The notes below the pieces were generated by a model. The model saw only the letters and a program-made list of their open reading frames with translations, did no database searches and was not told where the DNA came from. DNA of 6,420 nucleotides, from the NCBI GenBank assembly GCA_964369235.1, contig CAYJEQ010000100.1:1-6420 (forward strand), in the 5' to 3' direction. A program made the position numbers and the translations under genes. The stretch comes from CAYJEQ01 sp964369235 (GTDB lineage Bacteria > Bacillota > Clostridia > Oscillospirales > Ruminococcaceae). Shown piece after piece: positions 1 to 6,279 of the stretch; positions within the stretch are counted from its first letter, which is position 1, and every line of letters begins with the position of its first letter.

Positions 1-54
1 TCAATTTGTACAATTTAAATAAAATATCACGTCTAACTTTTTGGGGTCACTTCA
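1..54. mobile_element. Terminal end of an IS3-family (IS150-group-like) insertion sequence, body outside the window
   Basis: On the plus strand the sequence ends TAACTTTTTGGGGTCACTTCA at about 34-54. Read on the minus strand it begins TGAAGTGACCCCAAAAAGTT followed by AGAC. This TG(A/T)A-x-TGACCCCAAAAAGTT(A/G)GAC pattern, starting with TG and so ending CA on the other strand, is the type of terminal inverted repeat I know from many IS150-group IS3-family elements of Firmicutes. The AT-rich bases 1-33 would be the subterminal non-coding part. No transposase codons are visible, so the element would extend left of base 1, or this could be a solo remnant end. The exact boundary (54, or 49 if the end is at TGACCCC) is inferred, and the target duplication cannot be checked from one end. 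Confidence 0.62.
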
Positions 55-184
55 AAATCTTCCTAGGGATTTTCTATTTACTAATTATGTTTTTTTGCAA
101 ATATTGTGTAAAATTATATGGTGTGCCTTCCCATACCATCGGCGAGAGAAGGCACTTTAACAATTGATATAGAACCTTAATTTA
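55..184. other. Non-coding stretch between IS end and the AI-2E family gene
   Basis: I see no credible ORF here. Its only notable contents are a GC-richer hairpin at 123-155 (listed separately), a run of seven T at about 90-96, and a minor AAAATC/GATTTT inverted repeat around CCTAGG next to the IS end. It lies downstream of the stop codon of the minus-strand membrane protein gene, so it is that gene's 3' flank. Confidence 0.6.
123..155 (-). terminator. Candidate 3' hairpin of the AI-2E gene transcript (weak terminator)
   Basis: GTGCCTTC at 123-130 is the perfect reverse complement of GAAGGCAC at 148-155. In minus-strand RNA the stem extends to ten pairs through one G-U and one C-G pair, leaving a 13-base loop. 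It lies about 30 bases past the stop codon at 185, where a terminator is expected. However, the minus strand has no U-run directly after the stem (ACACCAUAUAAUUUUAC follows). On the plus strand only TTT follows, and the extra pairs are lost. It may be a weak terminator, a processed 3' end or a Rho-assisted site. Confidence 0.45.
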
Positions 185-1381
185 TTATTTTAACATAGGA
201 TGTTCGTTACTGGTATAGTCATTTGTATCGGTAGAAAGATTTTTAAGCTCTAGTCGGTAGTTGATATATTTCTTAATACCAGAGTAGATAACTGCAAAGG
301 TAGGAACACCTATAAACAGCCCTGCGATGCCTATTAATCCACTAAATACCATAATAGAGAATACCACCCAGAAAGCTGAAAGACCGATGCTATCACCTAG
401 TATTTTAGGCCCTAAGATATTTCCATCAAACTGTTGTAGCACCAGTATAAATACTACAAATACCATTGCCATAGTTGGACTTTCGATAAATATAATAAAT
501 ACACAAGGTATTGCACCGATAAATGGCCCAAAGTAAGGGATTACATTGGTTATACCTACTATCATACTAACAAGTAGGGTATTTGGCATATTAATCACTG
601 TAAGACCGATAAAGCATAGCATACCAATAATTAGAGAATCTAGTAATTTTCCAATAATAAAACCTGAGAAAATTTTATTGCTTTCATGTGCAAAGTCTAT
701 TAATGCTTTTACCTTTTGAGGAGATAGGAATGCATTTAGAAGTTTTTTGCTCTGAGCGAAGAACAGTTCTTTACTTAGGAAGAAGTACACCGACATAATA
801 ATACTTAAAACTATATTTAAAATACCCTTAGCCAGTGATAGTACAAAGTTTACCAGCTGTGGACTTGCTTCTAATAAGGCTGTAGAAAGGCTATTAATTC
901 CAGTAGTAACTATATCACTAATACCTACTAATATATCTACCGGTAAACCATTTTCTTCAAATGTTGCGTAAAGCTCGTTAAACTGATTTTCCATTTGAGG
1001 GATATAAGCTATAATGTCATTAATTACTGCTGTTATGCTAATAGTTATCTGTGGAACTACTATCCAGAAGAATACCGATACGAATAAAAATGCAAGTATA
1101 TAGGTAATTAATATACTAATAACACGAGCAGTCTTAGTTGATAGTTTGGGGTTGGCTAAAGGCTTTACAACCTTATCCTCAAAGAATTTTAGCATAGGGT
1201 TTAAAATGAAGGTTATTGCAAATCCATAGATAAATGGGGTAGCACTGGAGATAATCTTATTAACAAATTCTTTTATAGTTTCAAAATTTACTGCCATCAT
1301 TAGAAATGACACTGCACCGACTAAAACTAAAAAGGTGTACAGAGCAATTGTATTATACCTAGGGTTAAAGTTAAATTTCAT
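185..1381 (-). CDS. AI-2E family transporter / PerM-like permease
   Basis: This encodes a 398-residue polytopic inner-membrane protein of the AI-2E exporter family (COG0628, includes TqsA, PerM and YdbI-like proteins). Members have been linked to autoinducer-2 export or Na+/H+ antiport, but substrates are mostly unknown, so none is assigned. Hydrophobic segments are visible at about residues 13-33, 45-62, 86-110, 180-203, 240-265, 268-280, 291-317 and 335-366. A soluble, partly amphipathic stretch (about 112-178) separates the N- and C-terminal bundles, as is usual. The family hallmark IPYFGPFIG is at 281-289 after a GITN motif, and a Gly-rich GLIGIAGLFIGVP block is at 348-360. The ATG has an excellent Shine-Dalgarno AGGAAGG at 1396-1390 with an 8-base spacer. 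It starts 49 bases after the ABC-F stop with no terminator between, so cotranscription is likely. Length is normal and the frame is intact. Confidence 0.93.
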   Translation of the reverse strand: MKFNFNPRYNTIALYTFLVLVGAVSFLMMAVNFETIKEFVNKIISSATPFIYGFAITFILNPMLKFFEDKVVKPLANPKLSTKTARVISILITYILAFLFVSVFFWIVVPQITISITAVINDIIAYIPQMENQFNELYATFEENGLPVDILVGISDIVTTGINSLSTALLEASPQLVNFVLSLAKGILNIVLSIIMSVYFFLSKELFFAQSKKLLNAFLSPQKVKALIDFAHESNKIFSGFIIGKLLDSLIIGMLCFIGLTVINMPNTLLVSMIVGITNVIPYFGPFIGAIPCVFIIFIESPTMAMVFVVFILVLQQFDGNILGPKILGDSIGLSAFWVVFSIMVFSGLIGIAGLFIGVPTFAVIYSGIKKYINYRLELKNLSTDTNDYTSNEHPMLK

Positions 1382-1430
1382 ATTATGATCCTTCCTATCA
1401 ATCAGTGTAAGGACAACTTATGGTATATCC

Positions 1431-3371
1431 TTAATCTTTGTCATAGTTAGATAGCTGTTCACAGGTATCCATCCACTGAAGGTATATGTCGTCTAGGTTG
1501 TTTTTCTGGTTTTCAATCTCTAGGCAGGCTTCATTTAACAGCTGATAGTTGTCAGTATATTCTGGAGTTGTAATATTTAGCTCAAGCTCCTCTAAGAGAG
1601 TTTCAATCTCCTTAATCTGCTGTTCTTGCTTTGTTTTTTGATTTCTTAGTGAAGCTATTACACTTCTCATCTCTTTGCTCTTAGTATATACTACTTTTGA
1701 GCTAGTGTCTAGGGCAGTTTCCTTTTTTTCCTTAGGTTGGTTAAGAGTTTTGTTTTCCTGTGCCTTTAGATATTCGTTGTAACTACCATTATAGGTGATA
1801 TATCCATCTTTTTTAAGCTCAAGAATTTTAGTTGGCACTTTGCTTAGCAGGTATCTATCATGAGAAATCATAATAATTGTACCTGTAAACTCAGATAGAG
1901 CTGTATCTAGGACTTCTTTTGTTTTAAGGTCAAGGTGGTTGGTAGGCTCGTCCATAATAAGAACATTGCCTTGCTCCATAGACATTATAGCAAATTTAAG
2001 CTTTGCTCGTTCACCACCAGAAAGCTCCCCAACAAGTTTATAACATTCCTCGCCAACAATAAGCACACTTCCTAGTATACTCCTAATGCGATGCTCAAAG
2101 GTAGCTGGAAACCTATCCCACAACTCATCTAAAGCAGTCTTATCCATGTTTAAGTTATTACTTTCCTGCTCAAAATATGAATATAAACAGTGTTTACCCC
2201 AGGTTATTTCGCCACTGTCATAAGGTATAATGCCTTGTATTGCTTTAAGTAGGGAAGACTTACCAACACCGTTCTCACCGATTATAGCAATTTTTTCCCC
2301 TCTAAACACGTGTAGGTCAAAGTTCTTTAGCAAATCCTTACTGCTATTCTCATCTCCTACAGAAAGGCTAACACCTTTTAAATCCAGTACATCTTTAACT
2401 GGCTCTCTAGTATACTCAAATCTTAGCTTAGCAGGCTTAATATCACCTTGTGGTCGCTCAATTCTTTCCATTCTATCCAGTGTTTTCTGTCGGCTTTTTG
2501 CCATATCACTAGTGGAGGCACGAACTAGATTTTTAGCTACATACTCTTCTAGCTTCTTAATCTCTTGTTGCTGTTCTTTGTATAGCTTAAGCTGTAGAGT
2601 TTCGGCTTCTTCCTTTAAGGTTAAGTATTTGGTGTAGTTGCCTTTATAACTGGTAAGTTTACCGCGCTCAAGCTCCCAAACCTGTCCCACTAAACTATCT
2701 AAGAAATAACGGTCATGGGATACTATTAACAGTGCGCCTTTATAGTTTTTAAGATAATCTTCCAGCCACAGTAATGCTTTAAAATCTAGGTGGTTGGTAG
2801 GCTCATCCAGAATAAGTAGCTTAGGTTCTTCTAATAGTAATTTACATATAGCTAGTCTGGTTTTTTCTCCACCACTTAAGGTAGATATAAGGCTATCTCG
2901 TGATTTATTTCCTAGGTTCATACCATTTAATATAGTATTTATTTTAACACCGATATTATAACCATCACCAGCAGATATAATGTTTTCACATCTGTTATGG
3001 TCTTCAAGTAGCTTAGAATACTCCTCGCTATTATGGTCATTAATTCGGCTAATCTTATCTTCAATCTTTAAAATACGCTCCATAGCGTCGTTAACATCTT
3101 TAAATACATCCTGTATTTCCTGATGAATAGTGTTACTACTATTTAGTCCACTATTCTGTTTAAGAAAACCTATAGTTGCATGTCTATTTATATCCTTGCT
3201 ACCATCTTCGTAATCAAGGGTACCATCTATTATATTAAGTAGGGTTGTTTTGCCAGCGCCGTTTACGCCAATTAGCCCAATTCTATCCCCATCTTCTATA
3301 GTTAATGAAATGTTTTTAAGCACATGATCTGCACCATAGAATTTATTGAGTTTATCCATTGATAATATCAT
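1431..3371 (-). CDS. ABC-F family ATPase (YdiF/Uup-like ribosome-associated translation factor)
   Basis: This 646-residue protein has two ABC ATPase modules in one chain and no membrane segments. ABC-F proteins act on the ribosome, binding near the E site and the P-site tRNA, rather than in transport. Module 1 has Walker A GVNGAGKT (35-42), signature LSGGEK (165-170), Walker B LLILDEPTNHLD (185-196) and switch His 219 in SHD. Module 2 has GENGVGKS (365-372), LSGGER (450-455), LIMDEPTNHLD (471-481) and His 504. The charged interdomain linker (about 250-320) contains SRQKTLDRMERIERP. A lysine/glutamate-rich coiled-coil C-terminal extension (about 540-646) matches the YdiF/Uup layout. All catalytic residues look intact. 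The short, ordinary linker argues for a housekeeping factor over an antibiotic-resistance (Vga/Msr-like) type. The MILS start fits the family N-terminus, although its Shine-Dalgarno site is distant. It follows a terminator and has its own candidate promoter. Confidence 0.95.
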   Translation of the reverse strand: MILSMDKLNKFYGADHVLKNISLTIEDGDRIGLIGVNGAGKTTLLNIIDGTLDYEDGSKDINRHATIGFLKQNSGLNSSNTIHQEIQDVFKDVNDAMERILKIEDKISRINDHNSEEYSKLLEDHNRCENIISAGDGYNIGVKINTILNGMNLGNKSRDSLISTLSGGEKTRLAICKLLLEEPKLLILDEPTNHLDFKALLWLEDYLKNYKGALLIVSHDRYFLDSLVGQVWELERGKLTSYKGNYTKYLTLKEEAETLQLKLYKEQQQEIKKLEEYVAKNLVRASTSDMAKSRQKTLDRMERIERPQGDIKPAKLRFEYTREPVKDVLDLKGVSLSVGDENSSKDLLKNFDLHVFRGEKIAIIGENGVGKSSLLKAIQGIIPYDSGEITWGKHCLYSYFEQESNNLNMDKTALDELWDRFPATFEHRIRSILGSVLIVGEECYKLVGELSGGERAKLKFAIMSMEQGNVLIMDEPTNHLDLKTKEVLDTALSEFTGTIIMISHDRYLLSKVPTKILELKKDGYITYNGSYNEYLKAQENKTLNQPKEKKETALDTSSKVVYTKSKEMRSVIASLRNQKTKQEQQIKEIETLLEELELNITTPEYTDNYQLLNEACLEIENQKNNLDDIYLQWMDTCEQLSNYDKD

Positions 3372-3385
3372 ACTATCTGACCATG

Positions 3386-3392
3386 CCTTTCT
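3386..3392 (-). promoter_or_regulatory. Unusually distant Shine-Dalgarno site of the ABC-F gene
   Basis: AGAAAGG lies 14 bases before the ATG at 3371, longer than the 6-9 bases usual for Firmicutes. Between them sits ATG GTC AGA TAG (3384-3373), a three-codon mini-ORF ending one base before the real start. The next in-frame Met (codon 5, at 3359) has no better site, and the MILS-first start agrees with the family. So the start is kept but translation initiation may be weak. Confidence 0.4.
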
Positions 3393-3418
3393 ATATAGCC
3401 TATATATAATAGCTATAT
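3393..3418. repeat. Operator-like palindrome over the ABC-F promoter -10 region
   Basis: ATATAGC (3393-3399) and GCTATAT (3412-3418) are perfect inverted copies separated by 12 bases. The spacer contains the candidate -10 hexamer. If transcription starts near 3399 the repeat would be mostly untranscribed, so a DNA-binding regulator site is more natural than an RNA hairpin. No regulator can be named. Confidence 0.4.
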
Positions 3419-3433
3419 GCCGTTATTTGATAA
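3406..3433 (-). promoter_or_regulatory. Candidate sigma-A type promoter for the ABC-F gene
   Basis: On the minus strand TTATCA (3433-3428, 4 of 6 matches to TTGACA) is followed after 16 bases by TATTAT (3411-3406, 5 of 6 matches to TATAAT). Transcription would start near 3399, giving a leader of about 28 bases. It sits just after the terminator of the preceding unit, where a new promoter is needed. AT-rich sequence produces such matches by chance, so this is a candidate only. Confidence 0.4.
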
Positions 3434-3500
3434 CTCTCTAAAAACCCTCAGCAGAAAATTAAAATCTGAGTTTTCTCTTTTGCTGAGGGTTATAGTTATC
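3429..3500. repeat. Outer inverted repeat enclosing the terminator
   Basis: GATAACT (3429-3435) and AGTTATC (3494-3500) are perfect inverted copies flanking the terminator stem symmetrically (7 bases on one side, 2 on the other). They could extend the hairpin into a nested structure. The right-hand copy on the minus transcript overlaps the candidate -35 box of the ABC-F promoter. Confidence 0.5.
3436..3491 (-). terminator. Intrinsic terminator after the FAD oxidoreductase gene
   Basis: In minus-strand RNA, AACCCUCAGCA (3491-3481) pairs perfectly with UGCUGAGGGUU (3453-3443), an 11-bp stem. The stem is followed by a U-run (bases 3444-3440) and then AGAGAG. The 27-base loop can form a further GAAAA/UUUUC stem. 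It lies 50 bases past the oxidoreductase stop codon and 65 bases before the ABC-F start. It is oriented to stop the minus-strand glycosyltransferase-oxidoreductase transcript. The plus strand lacks a T-run after the stem, so it works in one direction only. Confidence 0.8.
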
Positions 3501-3520
3501 ATAATTGAGGATAATTAATA

Positions 3521-3548
3521 CTAAGTAAATTTGAAAAAATTTACTTAG
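3521..3548. repeat. 12-bp perfect inverted repeat overlapping the oxidoreductase stop codon
   Basis: CTAAGTAAATTT (3521-3532) and AAATTTACTTAG (3537-3548) are perfect inverted copies with a 4-base loop. The stop codon (3543-3541) and the last Lys codon lie inside the stem. In RNA it would be an AU-rich hairpin at the end of translation. No T-run follows on the minus strand, so I do not call it a terminator. It could protect the mRNA 3' end, couple termination to translation, or be a DNA operator. Confidence 0.6.
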
Positions 3549-4920
3549 AGATAGCGTCTGCTACATATAGACCATTTGCTGCTGCCTGAGATAGGGAACG
3601 GGTAAATCCAGCACCATCACCTATAGCATAAATCTTGTTACACCCTTTAATTTCAAAATGATCACAATCTGGACGAGCGGAATAGTACTTACACTCGATA
3701 CCATATAGTAGAGTATCGTGATTTGCTGTACCAGGAGCGATTTTGTCCAGTGCATGTAAAGTTTCAATAATATTATCAAGCTGTCTTTTTGGCATACATA
3801 GACTTAGGTCACCAGGAACAGCAGAAAGTGTAGGTATAGTTGTAGACTGCTTTAGACGCTTAGCATCAGTTCTTCTACCTTGCATTAAATCACCTAAACG
3901 CTGTACCATTACGCTACCACCACTAATTAGATTAGCAAGTCCAGCAACATATCTCGCATACTCAATCGGTGAATCAAATGGCTCAGTAAATCTAATAGTT
4001 GATAGCAGTGCAAAGTTAGAGTTTTCAGTTTTTCTAACTTCATCTCTATATGAGTGACCGTTAACTGTTAGGATACCACCTGTGTTTTCTGTAACAACAT
4101 TACCACGGTCGTTAAAGCAGAACATACGAGTTGTGTCCCCATATTGCTTAGAACGGTACCAAATTTTTGGCTCGTAGATTTTCTTAGAGAAATCTTCCCA
4201 GATAACTGCTGGTAACTCAACTCTAACACCAATATCCACCTGATTATTACTCTGTGGAATTTTATTTTCACTACACCAGCTAGAGAAGAATTTACTACCT
4301 ACTCTACCTACTGCAAATACAATGTTATCACCTGTAATAGTATATTCCTTACCATCATTTGTTAGATATACTTCATGAGTTTCTTTATTAACATCTGTTA
4401 CGGTAGTTTTTGTAAAGATATCACATTTGCCTTCAATAGAGTGGATTAGCTTAAGCATTGTATCGTAGTTAGAGTCAGTACCAAGGTGCTTTAGCTGTGC
4501 CTGATTCATATGAAGATCATGCTGTAGGCAGATTTTCTTTAGTTCGTTATTAGGCATATATCTTTCTGTAGTAGCACCGAAGGATACAAGGATTTGGTCA
4601 GCTTGTTCAATGTAATCCATTACTGTAGGCGCAGGCAGAAAATCTGTTAGCCAACCACCGTATTCGGTAGAGATAACATACTTACCATCGGAGAAAGCTC
4701 CAGCGCCAGCCATACCTTCCATAATAGCGCAGTATTTGCAGTTGATACATTTATCAACTTTTTTTGTTACGATAGGGCAGACTCTCTTATCAAGCTGATG
4801 TCCTTTTTCAATTAAGCAAACACTGCTGTTAGGGTTATTTTCAATTATTCTATAAGCAGTCATTATACCGCCTATACCTCCACCAATAATTATGGTGTCG
4901 TATTTATTTTTAATATTCAT
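3541..4920 (-). CDS. FAD-dependent oxidoreductase (COG2509-like) with Cys4 cluster
   Basis: This 459-residue cytosolic flavoprotein resembles the uncharacterised FAD-dependent dehydrogenases of COG2509; the substrate is unknown. A Rossmann FAD-binding fold opens the protein: GGGIGG at 13-18 and the ribose-binding acidic end LIEKG at 36-40. Cysteines C48, C58, C61 and C64 follow, then AGAGAFSDGK (71-80), the glycine-rich block typical of this family. A second nucleotide-contact motif FAVGRVG is at 202-208. The C-terminal FAD-closing motif is IGDGAGFTRSLSQAAA (433-448). The protein begins almost at the FAD fold, so it lacks the extra N-terminal domain I recall in longer members (about 530 residues). 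The ATG has AGAAAGGAA upstream with about a 12-base spacer. It starts 35 bases after the glycosyltransferase stop, probably in the same operon, and ends at a hairpin plus terminator. The annotated family is likely; a specific reaction is not supported. Confidence 0.88.
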   Translation of the reverse strand: MNIKNKYDTIIIGGGIGGIMTAYRIIENNPNSSVCLIEKGHQLDKRVCPIVTKKVDKCINCKYCAIMEGMAGAGAFSDGKYVISTEYGGWLTDFLPAPTVMDYIEQADQILVSFGATTERYMPNNELKKICLQHDLHMNQAQLKHLGTDSNYDTMLKLIHSIEGKCDIFTKTTVTDVNKETHEVYLTNDGKEYTITGDNIVFAVGRVGSKFFSSWCSENKIPQSNNQVDIGVRVELPAVIWEDFSKKIYEPKIWYRSKQYGDTTRMFCFNDRGNVVTENTGGILTVNGHSYRDEVRKTENSNFALLSTIRFTEPFDSPIEYARYVAGLANLISGGSVMVQRLGDLMQGRRTDAKRLKQSTTIPTLSAVPGDLSLCMPKRQLDNIIETLHALDKIAPGTANHDTLLYGIECKYYSARPDCDHFEIKGCNKIYAIGDGAGFTRSLSQAAANGLYVADAISK

Positions 4921-4955
4921 TTTTAAAGTATTCCTTTCTTTAATAAAACAAAATA

Positions 4956-6143
4956 TTATGATTTTTCTTTTTGCATTGATTTTTTATTTATTGCGTCTTT
5001 ATACACCTTAAGCATATTATCTGCAAGTACAATAGCACCACTATCTAGTACCGATTTAGATACTTTTTCCCGTAATTCTTCCAAATCCTCTATAGGCATA
5101 CTAGATATGTGACTTAACCACTGAGCCATCTCCTTAGCATTATTAAATACAAAACCATTCTCGCCATTTCTTACCTGTTCTTCGTTAAGAGGGTCTGTAC
5201 GCTGTAACACTGGTAACCCTACTGCCATACCCTCTAACATAGATATTGAATTAGTATCAGAGGTAGAGGCAGTAACATATATATCACAACAAGCTAGGCA
5301 AGGGGGAAGCTCTTCGTGTTTAATAGCACCAGTAAATGTTACTCGGTGAGAAATACCCAGTAGATTTGATTGCTGAACAAGATCTTCTTTAATAGGGCCA
5401 TCGCCCATAATCACAAGATGAATATCCTTATTATCACTCATAGTTTCTGCCCAGTAATCTAGCAAAGTATCAACACTTTTCTCTTTACCAAGCCTACCAA
5501 CAAAACAAGCTAGTGTAGCACTTGAAGGGATATTGTATTTCTGCTTAAATTCTAATTTACCAAGGGAAGTTACATCACTTCGCTTGAATTTGTCTAATTC
5601 CACTGCATTAGGGATAACATGAACATGTTTATCCAGCCCTACCTTTTTAAAATACTCATCGCATTTTTTAGATGGGCCAGTAATAGCATCTGCATGTTCT
5701 CCTAGATATTTAAAATACTGATGGGCTAGTTTCCTGCCAGCTTTAATGAATCTTTTTGGCACAACATAGTACAAATATTCATCATACATAGTATGCAAAG
5801 TGTATATTAATGGTATGTTTAAATAGTTTGCAGCTCTAATTCCTGAGATACCTATTCCAAACTCATTATGGATATGGATAATATCAGGGTTAAATTTCTT
5901 GATATATCTAATACGGGACCTGCTAATAGGAGGAGCCACACTATAACTGTAAAACCTTCGCATTCGTTTAGCTGGGCAATAAAGTATATCTCCATCCATT
6001 TTATGCTTAAAAATTCCTGAGTCGGCTGTAACAACCATCACTGTATGGCCTTGTTTCTCAAGCCCTTCCTTGAGAAGTTTAACATGAGTTACAACTCCGT
6101 TAATATGGGGCAGATATGTTTCGGTAAATAATGCTATTTTCAT
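4956..6143 (-). CDS. Family 4 glycosyltransferase (GT-B fold), possibly a glycolipid glucosyltransferase
   Basis: This 395-residue GT4 enzyme would transfer a sugar from a nucleotide donor to an acceptor at the cytoplasmic membrane face. The N-terminal acceptor domain starts MKIALFTETYLPHINGVVTH (1-20), the usual opening of diacylglycerol glucosyltransferase-like and related GT4 enzymes. HIHNEFG (90-96) and YTLHTMYDEY (114-123) are typical of that group. The donor domain has FVGRLGKEKSVDTLL (214-228), VIMGDGP (244-250) and STSDTNSISMLEGMAVGLPV (293-312). That last block is the E-x7-E region, with Asp296 in place of the first Glu and Glu304 retained. A glycolipid acceptor (for example 1,2-diacylglycerol) is an inference from resemblance. 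I chose the ATG at 6143 over a GTG at 6164 because the GTG-proximal codons form the Shine-Dalgarno site. It is the first gene of a probable two-gene unit with the flavoprotein 35 bases downstream. Confidence 0.9.
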   Translation of the reverse strand: MKIALFTETYLPHINGVVTHVKLLKEGLEKQGHTVMVVTADSGIFKHKMDGDILYCPAKRMRRFYSYSVAPPISRSRIRYIKKFNPDIIHIHNEFGIGISGIRAANYLNIPLIYTLHTMYDEYLYYVVPKRFIKAGRKLAHQYFKYLGEHADAITGPSKKCDEYFKKVGLDKHVHVIPNAVELDKFKRSDVTSLGKLEFKQKYNIPSSATLACFVGRLGKEKSVDTLLDYWAETMSDNKDIHLVIMGDGPIKEDLVQQSNLLGISHRVTFTGAIKHEELPPCLACCDIYVTASTSDTNSISMLEGMAVGLPVLQRTDPLNEEQVRNGENGFVFNNAKEMAQWLSHISSMPIEDLEELREKVSKSVLDSGAIVLADNMLKVYKDAINKKSMQKEKS

Positions 6144-6151
6144 TATTAATA

Positions 6152-6162
6152 CCTTTCCTTTC
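6152..6162 (-). promoter_or_regulatory. Shine-Dalgarno site that fixes the glycosyltransferase start
   Basis: GAAAGGAAAGG (6162-6152) ends 8 bases before the ATG at 6143. A longer reading frame could begin at GTG 6164, but then this ribosome-binding sequence would be codons 1-5 and no other site would precede it. The ATG start also matches the conserved MKIALFTETY N-terminus of the family. Confidence 0.8.
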
Positions 6163-6212
6163 ACTAAGATTACAAATTCTGTAGTGTTATATCTATCTTA
6201 AAATAGGGGAAC

Positions 6213-6278
6213 TTAGATAAATCCCTGTCCGTTAGTATTAATAGCTACAAAATATGCTTTTGAAAATTTCTTTTTCAA
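6213..6278 (-). CDS. Possible small ORF or leader peptide of 21 codons
   Basis: On the minus strand a TTG at 6278 opens a 21-residue frame, (M)KKKFSKAYFVAINTNGQGFI in full after the initiator is read as Met, ending in TAA at 6215-6213. It is preceded by GAGAGGTG (6294-6287), a good match to the anti-Shine-Dalgarno complement, with an ideal 8-base spacer. An in-frame GTG at 6287 would add three residues but overlaps that site. The peptide has a lysine-rich N-terminus and no transmembrane segment, and I do not recognise it. It stops 69 bases before the glycosyltransferase start, so it could be a translated leader, a small protein or chance. The main support is the ribosome-binding site. Confidence 0.3.
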   Translation of the reverse strand: MKKKFSKAYFVAINTNGQGFI

Positions 6279-6279
6279 A
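6259..6279. repeat. 8-bp inverted repeat over the small ORF start
   Basis: TTTGAAAA (6259-6266) and TTTTCAAA (6272-6279) are perfect inverted copies with a 5-base loop. In minus-strand RNA the stem would enclose the TTG start codon of the possible small ORF. The stem is AU-rich and could arise by chance in this base composition. Confidence 0.35.

Noticed and set aside
55..75. AAAATC/GATTTT inverted repeat around CCTAGG beside the IS end
   Set aside because: Only six pairs in AT-rich sequence, with no adjacent T-run or second copy; not distinguishable from chance.
327..536. A 69-codon open frame on the plus strand
   Set aside because: It lies opposite the AI-2E family gene with no domain and a low-complexity composition typical of a shadow frame.
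2230..2637. A 135-codon open frame on the plus strand
   Set aside because: It is antisense to the intact ABC-F gene, has a serine/leucine-rich shadow composition, and lacks a recognisable domain or convincing ribosome-binding site.
1933..2804. A 17-base direct repeat in the ABC-F gene (1933-1949 and 2788-2804)
   Set aside because: Both copies encode the conserved DEPTNHLD Walker B region of the two homologous ATPase modules, so domain duplication and constraint explain it.
1431..3371. An antibiotic-resistance type ABC-F protein
   Set aside because: The interdomain linker is short and of the ordinary YdiF/Uup pattern, and the protein has a coiled-coil C-terminal extension; no feature specific to Vga, Msr, Lsa or OptrA is seen.
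3743..4057. A 104-codon open frame on the plus strand
   Set aside because: It is antisense to the well-supported flavoprotein gene and shows no family motif.
4068..4271. A 67-codon minus-strand frame inside the flavoprotein gene
   Set aside because: It overlaps the real gene in another frame; there is no sign of a frameshift because the main frame is continuous with all motifs in order.
5852..6034. A 60-codon minus-strand frame inside the glycosyltransferase gene
   Set aside because: It is an alternate frame within an intact, motif-complete gene.
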